DNA of 64,000 nt, from positions 32,139,047 through 32,203,046 of the forward strand of contig NC_090182.1 in the NCBI RefSeq assembly GCF_024679245.1, given 5' to 3'. A program made the position numbers and the translations under genes. Origin of the DNA: Pseudorasbora parva (Eukaryota > Chordata > Actinopteri > Cypriniformes > Gobionidae). Below are positions 1 through 10,067 of this stretch, piece by piece; the first letter of the stretch is position 1; the number at the start of each line of letters is the position of its first letter. The notes under the pieces are model-generated. The model saw only the letters and a program-made list of their open reading frames with translations, did no database searches and was not told where the DNA came from.

Positions 1-577
1 CATTTACATAAGGACTAGATGTGTTGGGGAATTTAACATGTGACATTTGAATTATATTCTTCTGAAATGAACGAAATGACTTGAAAAAAGATTTGTCCGT
101 AAAATGATCCGAACTTCCCACTGTGTCGCTCAACATACGTCACTTACTCCATTGCTCTGATTGGTTGTAGGTCTATCAGTTAAGGTCTTTCCTGGTTCGG
201 TTGAAACACACCCCAATAAACACATCCCAATGGAACAGTATCAGACTCATATTCAGAATTCAGTATGATGACGTCGGCCTCGTCATTTCTATTCTATTGT
301 GAATAAAATATAAGTTCATGAGATTTGTAAATTATTGCATTCCTTTTTTATTCACAATTTGTACAGTGTCCCAACTTTTTTAATTGGGTTTGTGTAAAAT
401 CTCCCAATTGCGAGTTTTAAAGTCAGAATTGTGAGATATAAACTCACAATTGTAAGAAAAAAATTCAATTAAAATGTAGTATTTATTTATTAATATTACG
501 TGGTGGAAGGTTTCCATAATAAAATGAAAAATCTGCCATCATTTATTCACACTAATGTTGCTCCCTTACTGAGCCTG

Positions 578-578
<1 letters not shown>
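1..578. other. No gene; short repeat fragments
   Basis: AT-rich sequence without a convincing exon. Around 325-395 it resembles the end of a common fish DNA-transposon family (a run ending in a GTCCCAACTTTTTT motif). Around 398-450 the words CAATTGCGAG and ACTCACAATTG recur in inverted form, a low-complexity motif often seen in cyprinid repeats. The family assignment is from memory only. Confidence 0.4.
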
Positions 579-612
<34 letters not shown>

Positions 613-642
613 GTTAGTTAGTTAGTTAGTTAGTTATTTAGT
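579..642. repeat. TTTA/GTTA tetranucleotide microsatellite
   Basis: About nine TTTA units pass directly into about six GTTA units. This compound tetranucleotide array is seen directly and is probably length-variable. Confidence 0.9.
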
Positions 643-1621
643 TATGTAGTGTGTACATTTTAGTAGCATCTGGTGAGGTTACAAATTGCAACTGCTCACC
701 CCTCCCTTTTAAAGCACTTATAGAGACAGTACAGTGGCTGACAAAGGACAAAGAGGCCATCATCTGAGACAACAAAGAGTGACTAGTGCTCTGTAGAGAA
801 GTTTGTCCATTTAGGGCTACTGTAGAAACATGACGGTGCAAAATGGCTATTTCACTGTATGGGGACCTTTGGTGTATGTAGATAGAAATGACTCATTCTA
901 AGGTAATACAAATATAACAGTACATCATGGAAGGTCTTTATACACCACTGAAAACATAGTTACAGTATGTATACTATATTGCATTTCTGTCAATATATCC
1001 TCCTAAATATTACATACTGTAGGACCCCTTTAAGAGCTGGTGGAGGGAAGAGTATCTGTGAATATATTATAACTTAAAGCTGTTTAGTATGTTTACTGAT
1101 AAACAAATAGGAATTTTGCTGTGTGTGGGTAAACAAATAAAAATAAGCTTTGCCTTCACTGATATAATTCACAAGTAACAGGTTTGCAGTTTTGTACTAA
1201 ATTGGCTGTTAAAAAGACTTAACAGATCGGACAAAAACTGAAGCCAGTTATGAACACACAGCAGGAAGACTATGGATTATTCATTTGATACAGATTTCAG
1301 AAGAAAGCTGCTGATGTGGCAACACAAGGACATTTTTATGAGATCATATTTCTACTCTTAATATTCTTGTCATCTGCACTGTCAAATGTTTTAAATGTCT
1401 TCGGTATCAAATGCCCCTTGTGGGGATTATTATAGAATAATGGCCTTGAGAACTGTCATTATAAAAAATAATTGATTAAAAATGAGCTGCAGTGAGATGA
1501 TAGAAGTGTTGTTCATACATTTAGAGAGAAAATTGAAAAAATGGAAGAGAAATTAAAAAAGTAAAGGTTAAGACTGATAATTTAGCAGTTCTTCTGTTCA
1601 GCCTAAAGATGTATGTTAAAT
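643..1621. other. No feature recognised
   Basis: AT-rich sequence with many stops in all frames. I see no exon, no terminal repeats and no known RNA gene. Confidence 0.4.
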
Positions 1622-1880
1622 GGGTCACATATTAAATGGCCTGCATTTATATAGAACTCTTTCAACAGACCCATGGCCACCAAAGCACTTTACATATTAC
1701 CTCAAATTCACCCATTCATTCACTCATTCACTAATTCACTCATTCATGCAGCCATGCAAGGTGCCATTAGGTGTCTTGTTAATGGACAACTCAACACTTG
1801 ATCAGGTGTTTTCCAGGGATTGAACCACCACTTCTGGTTTGAAGCCAACCTACATGAACCACTGATCCACTATCATCATG
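1622..1880 (-). mobile_element. tRNA-derived SINE, antisense, diverged
   Basis: Read on the - strand this matches the SINE copies at 5952-6210 and 47265-47516: a tRNA-like head with GTGGTTCATGTAGGTT and a B-box-like GGTTCAATCCC, the middle block with ACAAGACACCTAA, and a tail ending in a TATATAAATGCAG word. It carries an expanded CATT repeat (about 1715-1748) and many substitutions, so it looks older than the 5952 copy. Confidence 0.75.
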
Positions 1881-2589
1881 ACATGACATGACAAATCAAA
1901 TTTGCCTTGATCTTTTGACATATAAGAGGTCTTATGAACAATAAATCATGGCTTCTTCTAGTCTGTACATGTCACCTCCTTAAGGAGATCTGGACCAACC
2001 TCTGCAAGCTGTCCCACTGCAGCGTCTCATGCTAACATTCCACAATGCTGCATTCTGATCTAGTTAGACACTCCAGGAGAACCATAACATATACTCACTA
2101 TTCAGTCCATTTGCTCCATCTGTCAGTTTACCATTATTGTCGTCCTTAATCGATGGCCAGATGTTTTCTCTCCAAGTCTATCTGTCCAAGTCATCTTTGG
2201 AATAAGGGAAATAAGGGATACAGAGGAAGTGCCATTGTATTTTGTCTAGTACACTGCTCCCATCTGTTTCTCCACATGTTCTTGCCATAACAGCTTTCTT
2301 TAATATCTTAGCATCTTTTTACTGTCAGATAAGATGGCCACTTTATGGACACAGATTACATCTAATCCTACACTGAACAAAAGGATTTGCAGCATCATTG
2401 CATCAGTGCTGTTAGATCCATGGCTTATTCTGCATTTATAGCAAAATATTTTTTCTGTGTACACTGCACTGGTGGCACAAATAAATGAAAATGTACTGTA
2501 CATGGTGATGCTAAATTGTGAATATCTTGAGTTTTTGCTGAAGGGCTTGTCTGTGGCGGCCTGGCAAAGTTCAGTGTTTTTAAAGTTCA
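1881..2589. other. No feature recognised
   Basis: Non-repetitive-looking AT-rich DNA. The 96-codon open frame on the - strand at 2300-2590 has no recognisable domain and is treated as chance. Confidence 0.35.
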
Positions 2590-2832
2590 ACGCATTAGGA
2601 GGAGAACTAATGTGTGCGTGACTTTTAGTCGATTAAAAAACTTCTGCAAAGGATATACCTATCCTCGGTCACGACTCCTCAGGAAGCCTCCTCACTCCTC
2701 AATCCTCACCTCTTCGCAGTGCAATTAGAAAATTGAGATGTCCTACAAGATGGCTAAGCTGCATCGGTTTTTCCAGATCATAGGATGGAGGACAGAGGAA
2801 ACGAGGAGAGATATTGAGAAGCACCACTGGCC
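2590..2832 (+). mobile_element. Fragment of a nonautonomous DNA element (copy of the 12.4-13.2 kb insert)
   Basis: This stretch matches about 12948-13178 closely, including the blocks CTCAGGAAGCCTCCTC, GAGATGTCCTACAAGATGGC and the terminus ATATTGAGAAGCA. The other copy has the complementary terminus GCTTCTCAAT at its left end; here the left end is missing, so this is a 3'-end fragment. Confidence 0.7.
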
Positions 2833-3128
2833 TGAAGACATCTACTTGCCAATGCTTAGTTAGTCATTGTGCCTCCTGCTGGCAACAGGAAATAGCATGC
2901 TTTACACTGTAGTTCTCCTTTTTAATTCGCTAAGAAAAGCGCCACATTTTATTTTATGTCACCATACTATGTCATTCAACTGTTTGTGTAACTGTATTTA
3001 AATAGGGAAAACGTGAAGGTGTTTGGTCACTTCTAACATGTTCTTTTTTTGGTACTATAGTGAATGAACTGGGCTTAGTGGGCTAAGCTAAATGCTATCA
3101 GATCATCACCGTGCGTTGGAGCGATTAA

Positions 3129-3413
3129 AGGGGTACTTCAGCGCTGAAAATGTGTTTTTGTCTCATGGGGATGAAAGACTACAATTCCCAGAATGCTCCG
3201 CTGCCCTGTGAGGCCACTCCCAAAGCCACCGCTACTGAATCACTTTTACTTTCCCACCACAGTGTTCATCTTCATAAAATCAGTTCAGTTAAAGAACAGA
3301 CACTACAATTAATAACTGAATGTGTCTGTTCAATATATTGTGATTTAGCCACTGAGGAAGTGTCAGCACAAACGCAGCATGAGTTTAGTCTGGCGCGTTT
3401 TCAGTTCATGCCT
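3129..3413 (-). mobile_element. Truncated TTAA-flanked DNA element
   Basis: It begins directly after TTAA (3125-3128) with AGGGGTACTTCAGCGCTG, the terminal inverted repeat of the complete element at 37398-38171. The next block, containing CATGGGGATGAAAGACTACA and CCCAGAATGCT, is the reverse complement of that element's right end. The match stops near 3413, inside a block corresponding to the other copy's interior, so the far end is lost. TTAA target sites are typical of the Kolobok and piggyBac superfamilies; which one applies cannot be told here. Confidence 0.7.
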
Positions 3414-4119
3414 TAACTTGAAAAGATGAAATACTCACTTTGCTCCACCAAAGCAGCTTCACAGTGTTAAACAGGACAATATTGCAACAAAATCTGATTT
3501 GGCTGTACAGTCGTTCTGGAGAAACCGGTGATGTTATCAGCTTAATCTGATATTAAGCTTTAAACTAATAAGGTAAAGCATATTTGGCTTGCTGTTTGCA
3601 GTGGAGGGGATCAAGGAAGCAGCTTCAAATTGAGCTTAGATATACCCCCAGTGGGAATACTAACGCTTTGATGATGAGTATGGTAACAAGATGCCTAAAT
3701 TATGTTGGTTGAGATGAGGAGATGGAGGGACGCCAAAACAGCTGATGCCAGAGCAAGGTGAGAGGCTGCTTATATGTCCCAGCAGTTAATTGAAAGATTA
3801 GATTCACTCCTCCCAAAATTACATTTGTGAACTTCATTTATATTTACAGTATTTCAGAAACAGAATGCACGTCTATATCCATCATTGATTATAATGGGTT
3901 GTCTTTGATACAACGCTCACATATAGTGCAGGAAAATGTGAGCCATTAAGCAGTGGGTGGGGTCTAGGGTGCAATATAACTATATAACTATTGGTCGAAG
4001 TCTTACTCTGGAGGCAGGCATATGCAAATGTTTTGCCCTTGTGACGTCACAGATCCCAAACTACCAAAGTGAGCCGCATACACACCAATCAGACATAACA
4101 TTATGAGATAATATTGTGT
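3414..4119. other. No gene; short shared repeat block
   Basis: The block at about 3450-3495 (AAAGCAGCTTCACAGTGTTA and following) recurs at 53101-53145 inside g3bp1 intron 6, so it is an interspersed repeat fragment. The remainder shows no exon or terminal repeats. Confidence 0.5.
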
Positions 4120-5017
4120 TAAGCCCTATTCGGACGGGAATAGATTAACATGGGGACTTGAGGGTAAAGTAATTTTACCTCAGGACTTCTGTAATATTAA
4201 TGGGCAATTCGCACGGGATAAGACATCTCAGTAAAACTAGCAGAAGTGGGAGGAGTAACTCGCTTTATTCACCACAGTAACCTCCATGTCGTCATGTGCG
4301 TATGACGTTGCTGTTATCACGTGAGCAAACACACAACATGAGCGCCAGCCTGAATTTTTTTTTTATGGTCTATGGTCTGAACTCTGTCTCCTATGAATGT
4401 TGGTAATAGACACTTTTTTCCTAGAGCTAAAATAAGTGTTGTGCCTCTAATAAGTGATTTTGATCTTCTTTTTGCTTTAAATAATATGTGGAAAACACGC
4501 TTTTTAAAAACTTTTAAACAGGAAATGACAGAATTTTACCATACATTTTTACAGCGGGTCTATTTAAACGGGATTAGTACCTGAGGTCATTTTTCCAGAC
4601 CTTTTTACAGAAGGTAAAAGTCTCGGTAATCTTTACTGATTTTAGCCCTATTCGGACTGGATTACATTAACATGGGGACGTGGGGATAAAGTAATTATTA
4701 CCAGAGGTTCTCTGTGATTTTAGTCCCATCCGAATGTGCCATCTGGGTAATCATTACCTTCTGTAAAAAGGTCCGGAAAAATGACCTCGGGTAATACTAA
4801 TCCCATTCGAATAGACCCACTGTAAATCTTGAAGCATTCGGTTGCGTTGTCGGTGGTGGGATAACAATGGAAAAAAGTATTTTCTGCATATCATTTAAAA
4901 CAAAAAGAAGATCAAAAGCCCTATTAGAAGCACAACATTTATTTTAGCTCTAGGAAATTGTCTATTACCAACACAATCCAATCAGAATCGTTAGACTGGA
5001 CCTAACTGTTTATTAAA

Positions 5018-5059
<42 letters not shown>

Positions 5060-5390
5060 CTGGCGCTCGGGATAACAGCAACGTCACACACAAATGACAA
5101 CACAGAGTTTACCGTGGTGCGTAAAGCGATTTACTCCTCCCACTTCTGCTAGTTTTACTGAGATTACTTATCCCGTGCGAATTGGCCATTAATATTACAG
5201 ACGTTCAGAGGTAAAATTACTTTACCCCCACGCCCCCATGTTAATCTAACCCCTCCGAATAGGGCTATTGTTCGTAATGATTACCCAGATGGCACATTTG
5301 GACGGGACTAAAATCACAGAGAACCCCTGGTAATAGTTACTTTACCCCCACGTCCCCATGTTAAATGAATCCAGTCCGAATAGGGTTTTA
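4120..5390. mobile_element. Fold-back (long inverted repeat) DNA element
   Basis: The left arm starts with GCCCTATTCGGACGGGA and the right arm ends with its complement GTCCGAATAGGG. Block by block, the right arm (about 4700-5390) mirrors the left (about 4120-4690): ATGGGGACGTGGGG against CCCCACGTCCCCATG, the AAACTAGCAGAAGTGGGAGG block near 4235 against its complement near 5140, and AAGTGTTGTGCCTCTAATA near 4435 against its complement near 4920. The terminus also recurs internally near 4645, so each arm is itself repeated. No coding sequence is visible. A 35-bp AT run lies in the right arm. Confidence 0.75.
5021..5055. repeat. (AT)n microsatellite
   Basis: A short CACA lead followed by about 16 AT units inside the fold-back element. 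Confidence 0.9.
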
Positions 5391-5393
5391 GTC

Positions 5394-5950
5394 CGCCTTT
5401 CGCTACCAAAACAGCCCTGACCCATCAAGGCATGGACTCCACTAGACTCCTGAAGGAGTTCTGTGGTATATTGCACCAATATGTTAGCAGCAGATCCTTT
5501 AAGTCCTGTAAGTTGCGAGGTGAGGCCAAGTCAATGCTTAAACTCATGAATGAACCATTTTTCATGAACCATTTTTGCTTTGTGGCTGATGGCCGCATTA
5601 TCCTGCTGAAAGAGGCCACAGCCAGGGCCACCATTGTGTGCAACAATGCTAAGGTAGGTGGTACGTGTCAAAGTAACATCCACATGGATGGCAGGACCCA
5701 AGGTTTGCCAGCAGAACATTGCCCAAAGCATCACACTGCCTCCGCTGGCTTGCCTTCATCCCATAGAGCATCTTGGTGCCATGTGTTCCCCAGGTAAATA
5801 ACGCACACACACATCACCCACCATGTCTATTCTGCGACTGTGTAGCCCAATACACAACAAACTGCGATGCTCTGTATATTCTGACACCATTCTGTCACAA
5901 CCAGCATTAACTTCTTGAACAATCTGAGTTACAGATGCCGTTTTGCCGTT
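5394..5950 (-). pseudogene. Tc1-like transposase, C-terminal part (broken)
   Basis: On the - strand the translation shows recognisable Tc1/mariner transposase blocks spread over several frames: KTASVTQIVQEVNAG at about 5946-5900, GEHMAPRCSMG near 5790-5756, VMLWAMFCWQTLGPAIHVDV near 5740-5680, CGLFQQDNA near 5620-5590 (the second catalytic aspartate region), and RNLQDLKDLLLTYWCNIPQ near 5520-5460, ending at LVESMP. Frame changes and stops make it nonfunctional. The N-terminal half is found on the same strand at 12210-12350 and 13293-13445, so the SINE, retrotransposon and hAT between them are later insertions. Confidence 0.85.
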
Positions 5951-5951
5951 T

Positions 5952-6210
5952 GGGCGGCAGTGGCTCAGTGGTTCATGTAGGTTATCTACAAACCAAAAGG
6001 TTGGTGGTTCAATCCCTGGTTCCACCTGACCAAGTGTCAAAGTGTCCATGAGCAAGACACCTAACCCCAGCTGCTCCCGACGAGCTGGATGGTGGCTGAC
6101 ATCGCCGTAGGCGTATGAATGGGTGAATGTGAGGCAAAATGTAAAGCGCTTTGAATGGCCATATGGTCTGTTAAAAGCACTATATAAATGCAGTCCATTT
6201 ACCATTTATT
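5952..6210 (+). mobile_element. tRNA-derived SINE
   Basis: It starts GGGCGGCAGTGGCTCAGTGG, containing a pol III A-box-like TGGCTCAGTGG, followed by a B-box-like GGTTCAATCCC about 45 bases on, a central domain with AGCAAGACACCTAACCCC, and a tail ending TATATAAATGCAGTCC. This is the classic layout of fish tRNA-derived SINEs and resembles the V-SINE type. It is better preserved than the copies at 1622 and 47265. It lies inside the Tc1-like relic, and the LTR retrotransposon landed 13 bp beyond its tail. Confidence 0.8.
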
Positions 6211-6222
6211 ACAGTAGCTCAT

Positions 6223-6596
6223 TGTGGCAAGGGGGGCGTGGTTCAGCGAGGTCTGCAGCGGGAGAGAGAGCCGCGGGACGAGCGGTAAGTGAGTGGGTTG
6301 GACGCAGATTGATAACACCTGTTTCTGATTCCAGTAATGGGTGTGGAGAGAGCTTAAAACGCCGGCAGAATCGGAAGCATGGGAGAGAGAGACGGACTGC
6401 TGACGTTCCCCACAGAGACATTGAGCTTGCCGGAACCCGGAAGTGGAACGACCCGGAAGCGAAACCGAAACTGAGCAAAGGAAAAGTCACACGCTGAAGT
6501 GTGCCTTTATTGATTTTGAGTGATTAAATAAAAGAGACGTCAGCAGTCCAAGCCGACCCCTTGTCCTCTTCCTTCCTTATCTACGAACTCTTTACA
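6223..6596 (+). repeat. 5' LTR of the gypsy element
   Basis: Starts TGTGGCAAGG and ends CTTTACA, giving TG...CA termini. An AATAAA signal lies near 6525. It differs from the 3' LTR by a G/T at about 6273, a C/T at about 6450 and a small change (CTT against ACGT) at about 6507. No clear TATA box was picked out. Confidence 0.93.
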
Positions 6597-6597
6597 C

Positions 6598-6615
6598 TGG
6601 TGCCGAAACCCGGGA
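6598..6615 (+). promoter_or_regulatory. Primer binding site, tRNA-Phe
   Basis: TGGTGCCGAAACCCGGGA begins one base after the LTR and is the exact complement of the 3' end of vertebrate tRNA-Phe including CCA, as I remember that tRNA. It would prime minus-strand DNA synthesis. Confidence 0.85.
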
Positions 6616-6639
6616 AGGAAGCAGGACCAAGCCGCCGCC

Positions 6640-9279
6640 ATGCAAACACCGTCCTCCACCCCACTTGCGGAGATCATCTCATCCCTTGCGGACCTACACC
6701 GCAAGCAACATCAGGCCCTGCTGGACCTTAGGATGGATCAAGAACGAAGATTCGCAGCGATCGTCCAAGGCCAGCAGGAGGACCGCGAGAGGTTCCGGAG
6801 CTGGCTCGACCGGGAGGCTCGCGCCGAGGCCGCCGGGCAGACCGGCGCACCGGTTCACGTGCCAATGTACAAGATGGGGCCACAGGACGATCCCGAGGCC
6901 TTCCTGGATCTATTCCAACGAATGGCGGAGGCCTGCGGGTGGCCCCGTACACAGTGGCCGGTGCGTCTCATCCCCCTTCTATCTGGAGAAGCCCAGGCGG
7001 CCGCCCAACAACTACCGGTGGCGAACCTCCTGGTCTATGAAGACCTGAAGAGGGCCATTATCCAGCGGGTCGGCCAGTCGCCCGAACAACATCGTCAACG
7101 TTTCCGTTCCCCGGACTGGGGCGAGGCCGGCCGGCCCTTCGCAATGGCCCAGCAGCTCCGGGACTCCTGCCGCAAGTGGCTATTGGCCGGCGGAAGCGAC
7201 GTGGACCATGTTATCGATCGGGTGGTGCTGGAGCAGTTCATCACTCGGCTCCCCAAGCGAACCGCCGAGTGGGTCCAGTGCCACCGGCCCACGTCGCTGG
7301 AGACGGCCATCAACCTGGCGGAGGACCACATGGTGGTGTGCCCTGGGGTCGGCGAACCCCCTCTAACATCTACCTCTCTCTCTCCCACCTCTACTTCTAT
7401 CTCTCTCCCATCTGTCTCTCTCTCTCTCCCTGTCCCTCTCCCTAGGTCCCGCCCACCGGGGATGGGCCCGGGGCAGTTCGGGAATTCGAGGGCCCCGCCC
7501 AGGGGGGCGGGGCTGATAGGGGCGGGAGGGAATCATGCTTCCGGTTCCTCCCTCTCTCCACGCCCATTGTCCAACCCACTCCCCGCCACTGGGGCGGCAG
7601 GTAGGCCTGGGCTGGCCTGTTGGCGTTGCGGGGACCCGGATCATTTTGTGGACCGATGTCCCATGATGGACGTCGGGACAATGATCCGGGTTCCGGACGT
7701 CCCGCAGGCCACCCCCGATCAGGCAGGAGAGTACCAAATACCCGTGAGTATCAAGGGGGGTACATATCAGGCCTTGGTGGATTCAGGATGTAACCAAACC
7801 TCTATCCATCAAAGCCTGATGCAGCCGGGGGCATTGGATACAAGCCGCGTGGTTAAGGTGCGGTGTGTGCACGGGGATGTGGTGGAGTGTCCGGTCGTCC
7901 CAATCACGATTCAGTTTAGGGGAGAAAAGCATAGCGTAGAGGTGGCGGTTAGTCCTCACCTCCGGCATCCGCTAATTTTGGGGACAAATTGGCCCGTCTT
8001 TTCGGCTTTATTGGGGTGGTTATGTGCGGATGCCGCTTGGGGGAAGAAGGCCCGGATAGGGGCGGCGCGAGTACAGGTTGGGGAGACTGAACCGGGACCA
8101 CTGGAGACGGCTCCAGAGGAACTGAGCGGGATCGAGAGACTGATTCTCTCGGACCGCGATGACTTTCCTCTGGAGCAGTCACAGGATGAGACCCTTAAGC
8201 ACGCCTTCCAACAGGTTCGATCCATCGACGGCCAGTCTCTCCAGCCCGCCTTGCCCGTCACCTATCCCTATTTTGCCATATTAAAAGACCGGTTGTATCG
8301 AGTGACCCAAGACACTCAGACAAAGGTAGATACAACCCAGTTATTAGTACCAAAGAGCCGCCGGGAAATGCTTTTCCAGGCGGCTCACTCTAACCCGATG
8401 GCGGGCCACCTGGGACAGGCGGCCACACTGAATCGCTTAATGACCCGATTTTTTTGGCCAGGCATTCATGACAAAGTGCGCAGGTGGTGCGCGTCTTGTC
8501 CGGAATGTCAGTTGGTGAATCCACTGGCCTCCCCAAAAGCGCCCTTGCGCCCACTTCCATTAATGCAGGTCCCCTTTGAAAGAATTGCGATGGACCTCAT
8601 CGGGCCATTAGAGCGATCCGCACGTGGCCATCGTTTTGCGCTAGTTATCGTGGACTACGCAACACGATATCCGGAAGCAGTGGCCCTCCGCAACATCTCA
8701 GCGAAGAGTGTTGCGGACGCACTGTTTCGACTAATCTCCCGGGTGGGGATTCCGAAAGAGATCCTCACTGATCAAGGCACGGCGTTTATGTCACGTACAT
8801 TAAGCGAACTATACGGGTTATTGGGCATTAAGTCCATTCGAACAAGCGTCTATCACCCACAAACGGACGGCTTGGTCGAACGGTTTAATCGCACACTTAA
8901 ATCCATGATCCGTAAGTTCGTACAGGAAGACGCCAAAAATTGGGATAAGTGGTTAGAAACCCTTTTATTCGCCGTGCGGGAGGTTCCGCAAGCCTCCACG
9001 GGGTTTTCCCCCTTCGAGCTTCTCTACGGACGCCAGCCTCGGGGGGTGCTGGATGTCCTACGAGAGACTTGGGAGGAGGGACCTTCTTTGGCGAAAAACG
9101 AAATTCAGTATGTGCTGGACTTGCGAACAAACTCCACACACTGGGGCGGCTATCCAGAGAGAATTTGTTGCAAGCCCAGGACCGCCAGAGCCGGTCGTAT
9201 AACAGGGGTACTAAACTACGCAAATTCACACCGGGAGAGAAAGTGCTTGTATTACTCCCTACGTCAAGCTCCAAGTTAA
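6640..9279 (+). CDS. gag-protease-integrase ORF of the gypsy element
   Basis: An 879-codon frame that starts 25 bases past the primer site. Residues 1-240 are a gag capsid-like region with an N-terminal coiled-coil-like stretch. A CT-rich, low-complexity linker (7368-7440) follows. A CCHC zinc knuckle CWRCGDPDHFVDRC lies at 7618-7659. The aspartic protease motif DSG is at 7780-7788. The integrase has an N-terminal HHCC zinc domain (about 8383-8510, ending CASCPEC) and the catalytic triad Asp 8593, Asp 8770, Glu 8878 (D-58-D-35-E). Gag and pol are in one frame with no stop between them. From about 9130 the frame no longer matches integrase and runs into a stop at 9279; the true continuation is one frame over. 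It would make the structural protein, protease and integrase of a retroelement particle. Confidence 0.9.
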   Translation: MQTPSSTPLAEIISSLADLHRKQHQALLDLRMDQERRFAAIVQGQQEDRERFRSWLDREARAEAAGQTGAPVHVPMYKMGPQDDPEAFLDLFQRMAEACGWPRTQWPVRLIPLLSGEAQAAAQQLPVANLLVYEDLKRAIIQRVGQSPEQHRQRFRSPDWGEAGRPFAMAQQLRDSCRKWLLAGGSDVDHVIDRVVLEQFITRLPKRTAEWVQCHRPTSLETAINLAEDHMVVCPGVGEPPLTSTSLSPTSTSISLPSVSLSLPVPLPRSRPPGMGPGQFGNSRAPPRGAGLIGAGGNHASGSSLSPRPLSNPLPATGAAGRPGLACWRCGDPDHFVDRCPMMDVGTMIRVPDVPQATPDQAGEYQIPVSIKGGTYQALVDSGCNQTSIHQSLMQPGALDTSRVVKVRCVHGDVVECPVVPITIQFRGEKHSVEVAVSPHLRHPLILGTNWPVFSALLGWLCADAAWGKKARIGAARVQVGETEPGPLETAPEELSGIERLILSDRDDFPLEQSQDETLKHAFQQVRSIDGQSLQPALPVTYPYFAILKDRLYRVTQDTQTKVDTTQLLVPKSRREMLFQAAHSNPMAGHLGQAATLNRLMTRFFWPGIHDKVRRWCASCPECQLVNPLASPKAPLRPLPLMQVPFERIAMDLIGPLERSARGHRFALVIVDYATRYPEAVALRNISAKSVADALFRLISRVGIPKEILTDQGTAFMSRTLSELYGLLGIKSIRTSVYHPQTDGLVERFNRTLKSMIRKFVQEDAKNWDKWLETLLFAVREVPQASTGFSPFELLYGRQPRGVLDVLRETWEEGPSLAKNEIQYVLDLRTNSTHWGGYPERICCKPRTARAGRITGVLNYANSHRERKCLYYSLRQAPS

Positions 9280-10067
9280 TGTCAAAGTGGCAGGGGCCAT
9301 TTGAGGTCGCACGACAAATTGGGGATCTCGATTATGAGGTGATACGGTCCGATAGGAACGGGGCTCGTCAAATATATCACCTCAATCTCCTTAAAAAATG
9401 GAATGAGGTGGAATCAGTGTTGTTGGCAACGGTGATCGGGGGAGAGGATGATCTCGGGCCAGAGGCGAGCATCAAAGCACAATCAGTCGCGCTGGCCCCT
9501 GGTGGAGATCACCTCTCACCGTACCAACTCGCTGATTTATCTAAATTACAGGCGGAGTTTGCCGACGTGTTCTCGCCCCTACCGGGACGTACCGACCTGA
9601 TTCAGCACCATATCGAGACCGAGCCGGGCGTGGTAGTTCGTAGCCGGCCGTATAGATTACCTGAACACAAGAAAAAAGCGGTTCAGGAAGAATTGGGTGC
9701 CATGCTGGATATGGGAGTAATAGAAGAGTCCAACAGTGACTGGGCGAGCCCGATAGTTTTGGTTCCTAAAACCGACGGCTCGGTCAGGTTCTGCGTGGAC
9801 TATCGCAAGGTGAATGCTGTGTCGAAATTCGACGCCTATCCAATGCCGCGGGTTGACGAGTTGCTTGATCGGCTGGGCACGGCTCGATTTTATTCGACAT
9901 TGGACTTAACGAAGGGCTATTGGCAGATCCCCTTGTCTCCATTGTCCAAAGAAAAAACAGCTTTCACCACGCCGTTTGGATTGCACCAATTTGTCACACT
10001 TCCATTCGGGTTGTTCGGGGCTCCCGCCACCTTTCAGCGACTCATGGACAGGATTTTGCGTCCCCAT
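9130..10067 (+). pseudogene. Integrase C-terminus and reverse transcriptase N-terminal half
   Basis: The frame running to 10070 takes over from the upstream frame near 9125-9135. It holds the integrase C-terminal domain (GEKVLVLLP near 9237, WQGPFEV near 9291, YHLNLLKKW near 9380), a linker, then reverse transcriptase: RPYRLPEHKKK near 9640, VPKTDGSVRFCVDYRKVN near 9760, the first catalytic region LDLTKGYWQIPL (Asp codon 9903-9905), and LPFGLFGAPATFQRLM near 9999. It is cut at 10067 by the hAT insertion and reads a stop three bases into the insert. The frame change upstream looks like a single-base loss; a programmed shift is less likely because no slippery heptamer was seen. Confidence 0.85.

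Noticed and set aside
3150..3416. 88-codon open frame
   Set aside because: Falls entirely within the TTAA-flanked element fragment and is not kept open in the related copy at 37398-38171.
5952..6030. tRNA gene
   Set aside because: A- and B-box-like words are present, but the sequence continues into a SINE body and tail and no clean cloverleaf is formed.
6209..6497. Open frames of about 90-125 codons on both strands in the 5' LTR, repeated at 11690-12104
   Set aside because: They lie within the LTRs and appear twice because the LTRs are duplicated; no known LTR protein matches.
9120..9140. Programmed ribosomal frameshift in pol
   Set aside because: No slippery heptamer or obvious downstream structure, and its location within integrase is atypical; a mutation is simpler.
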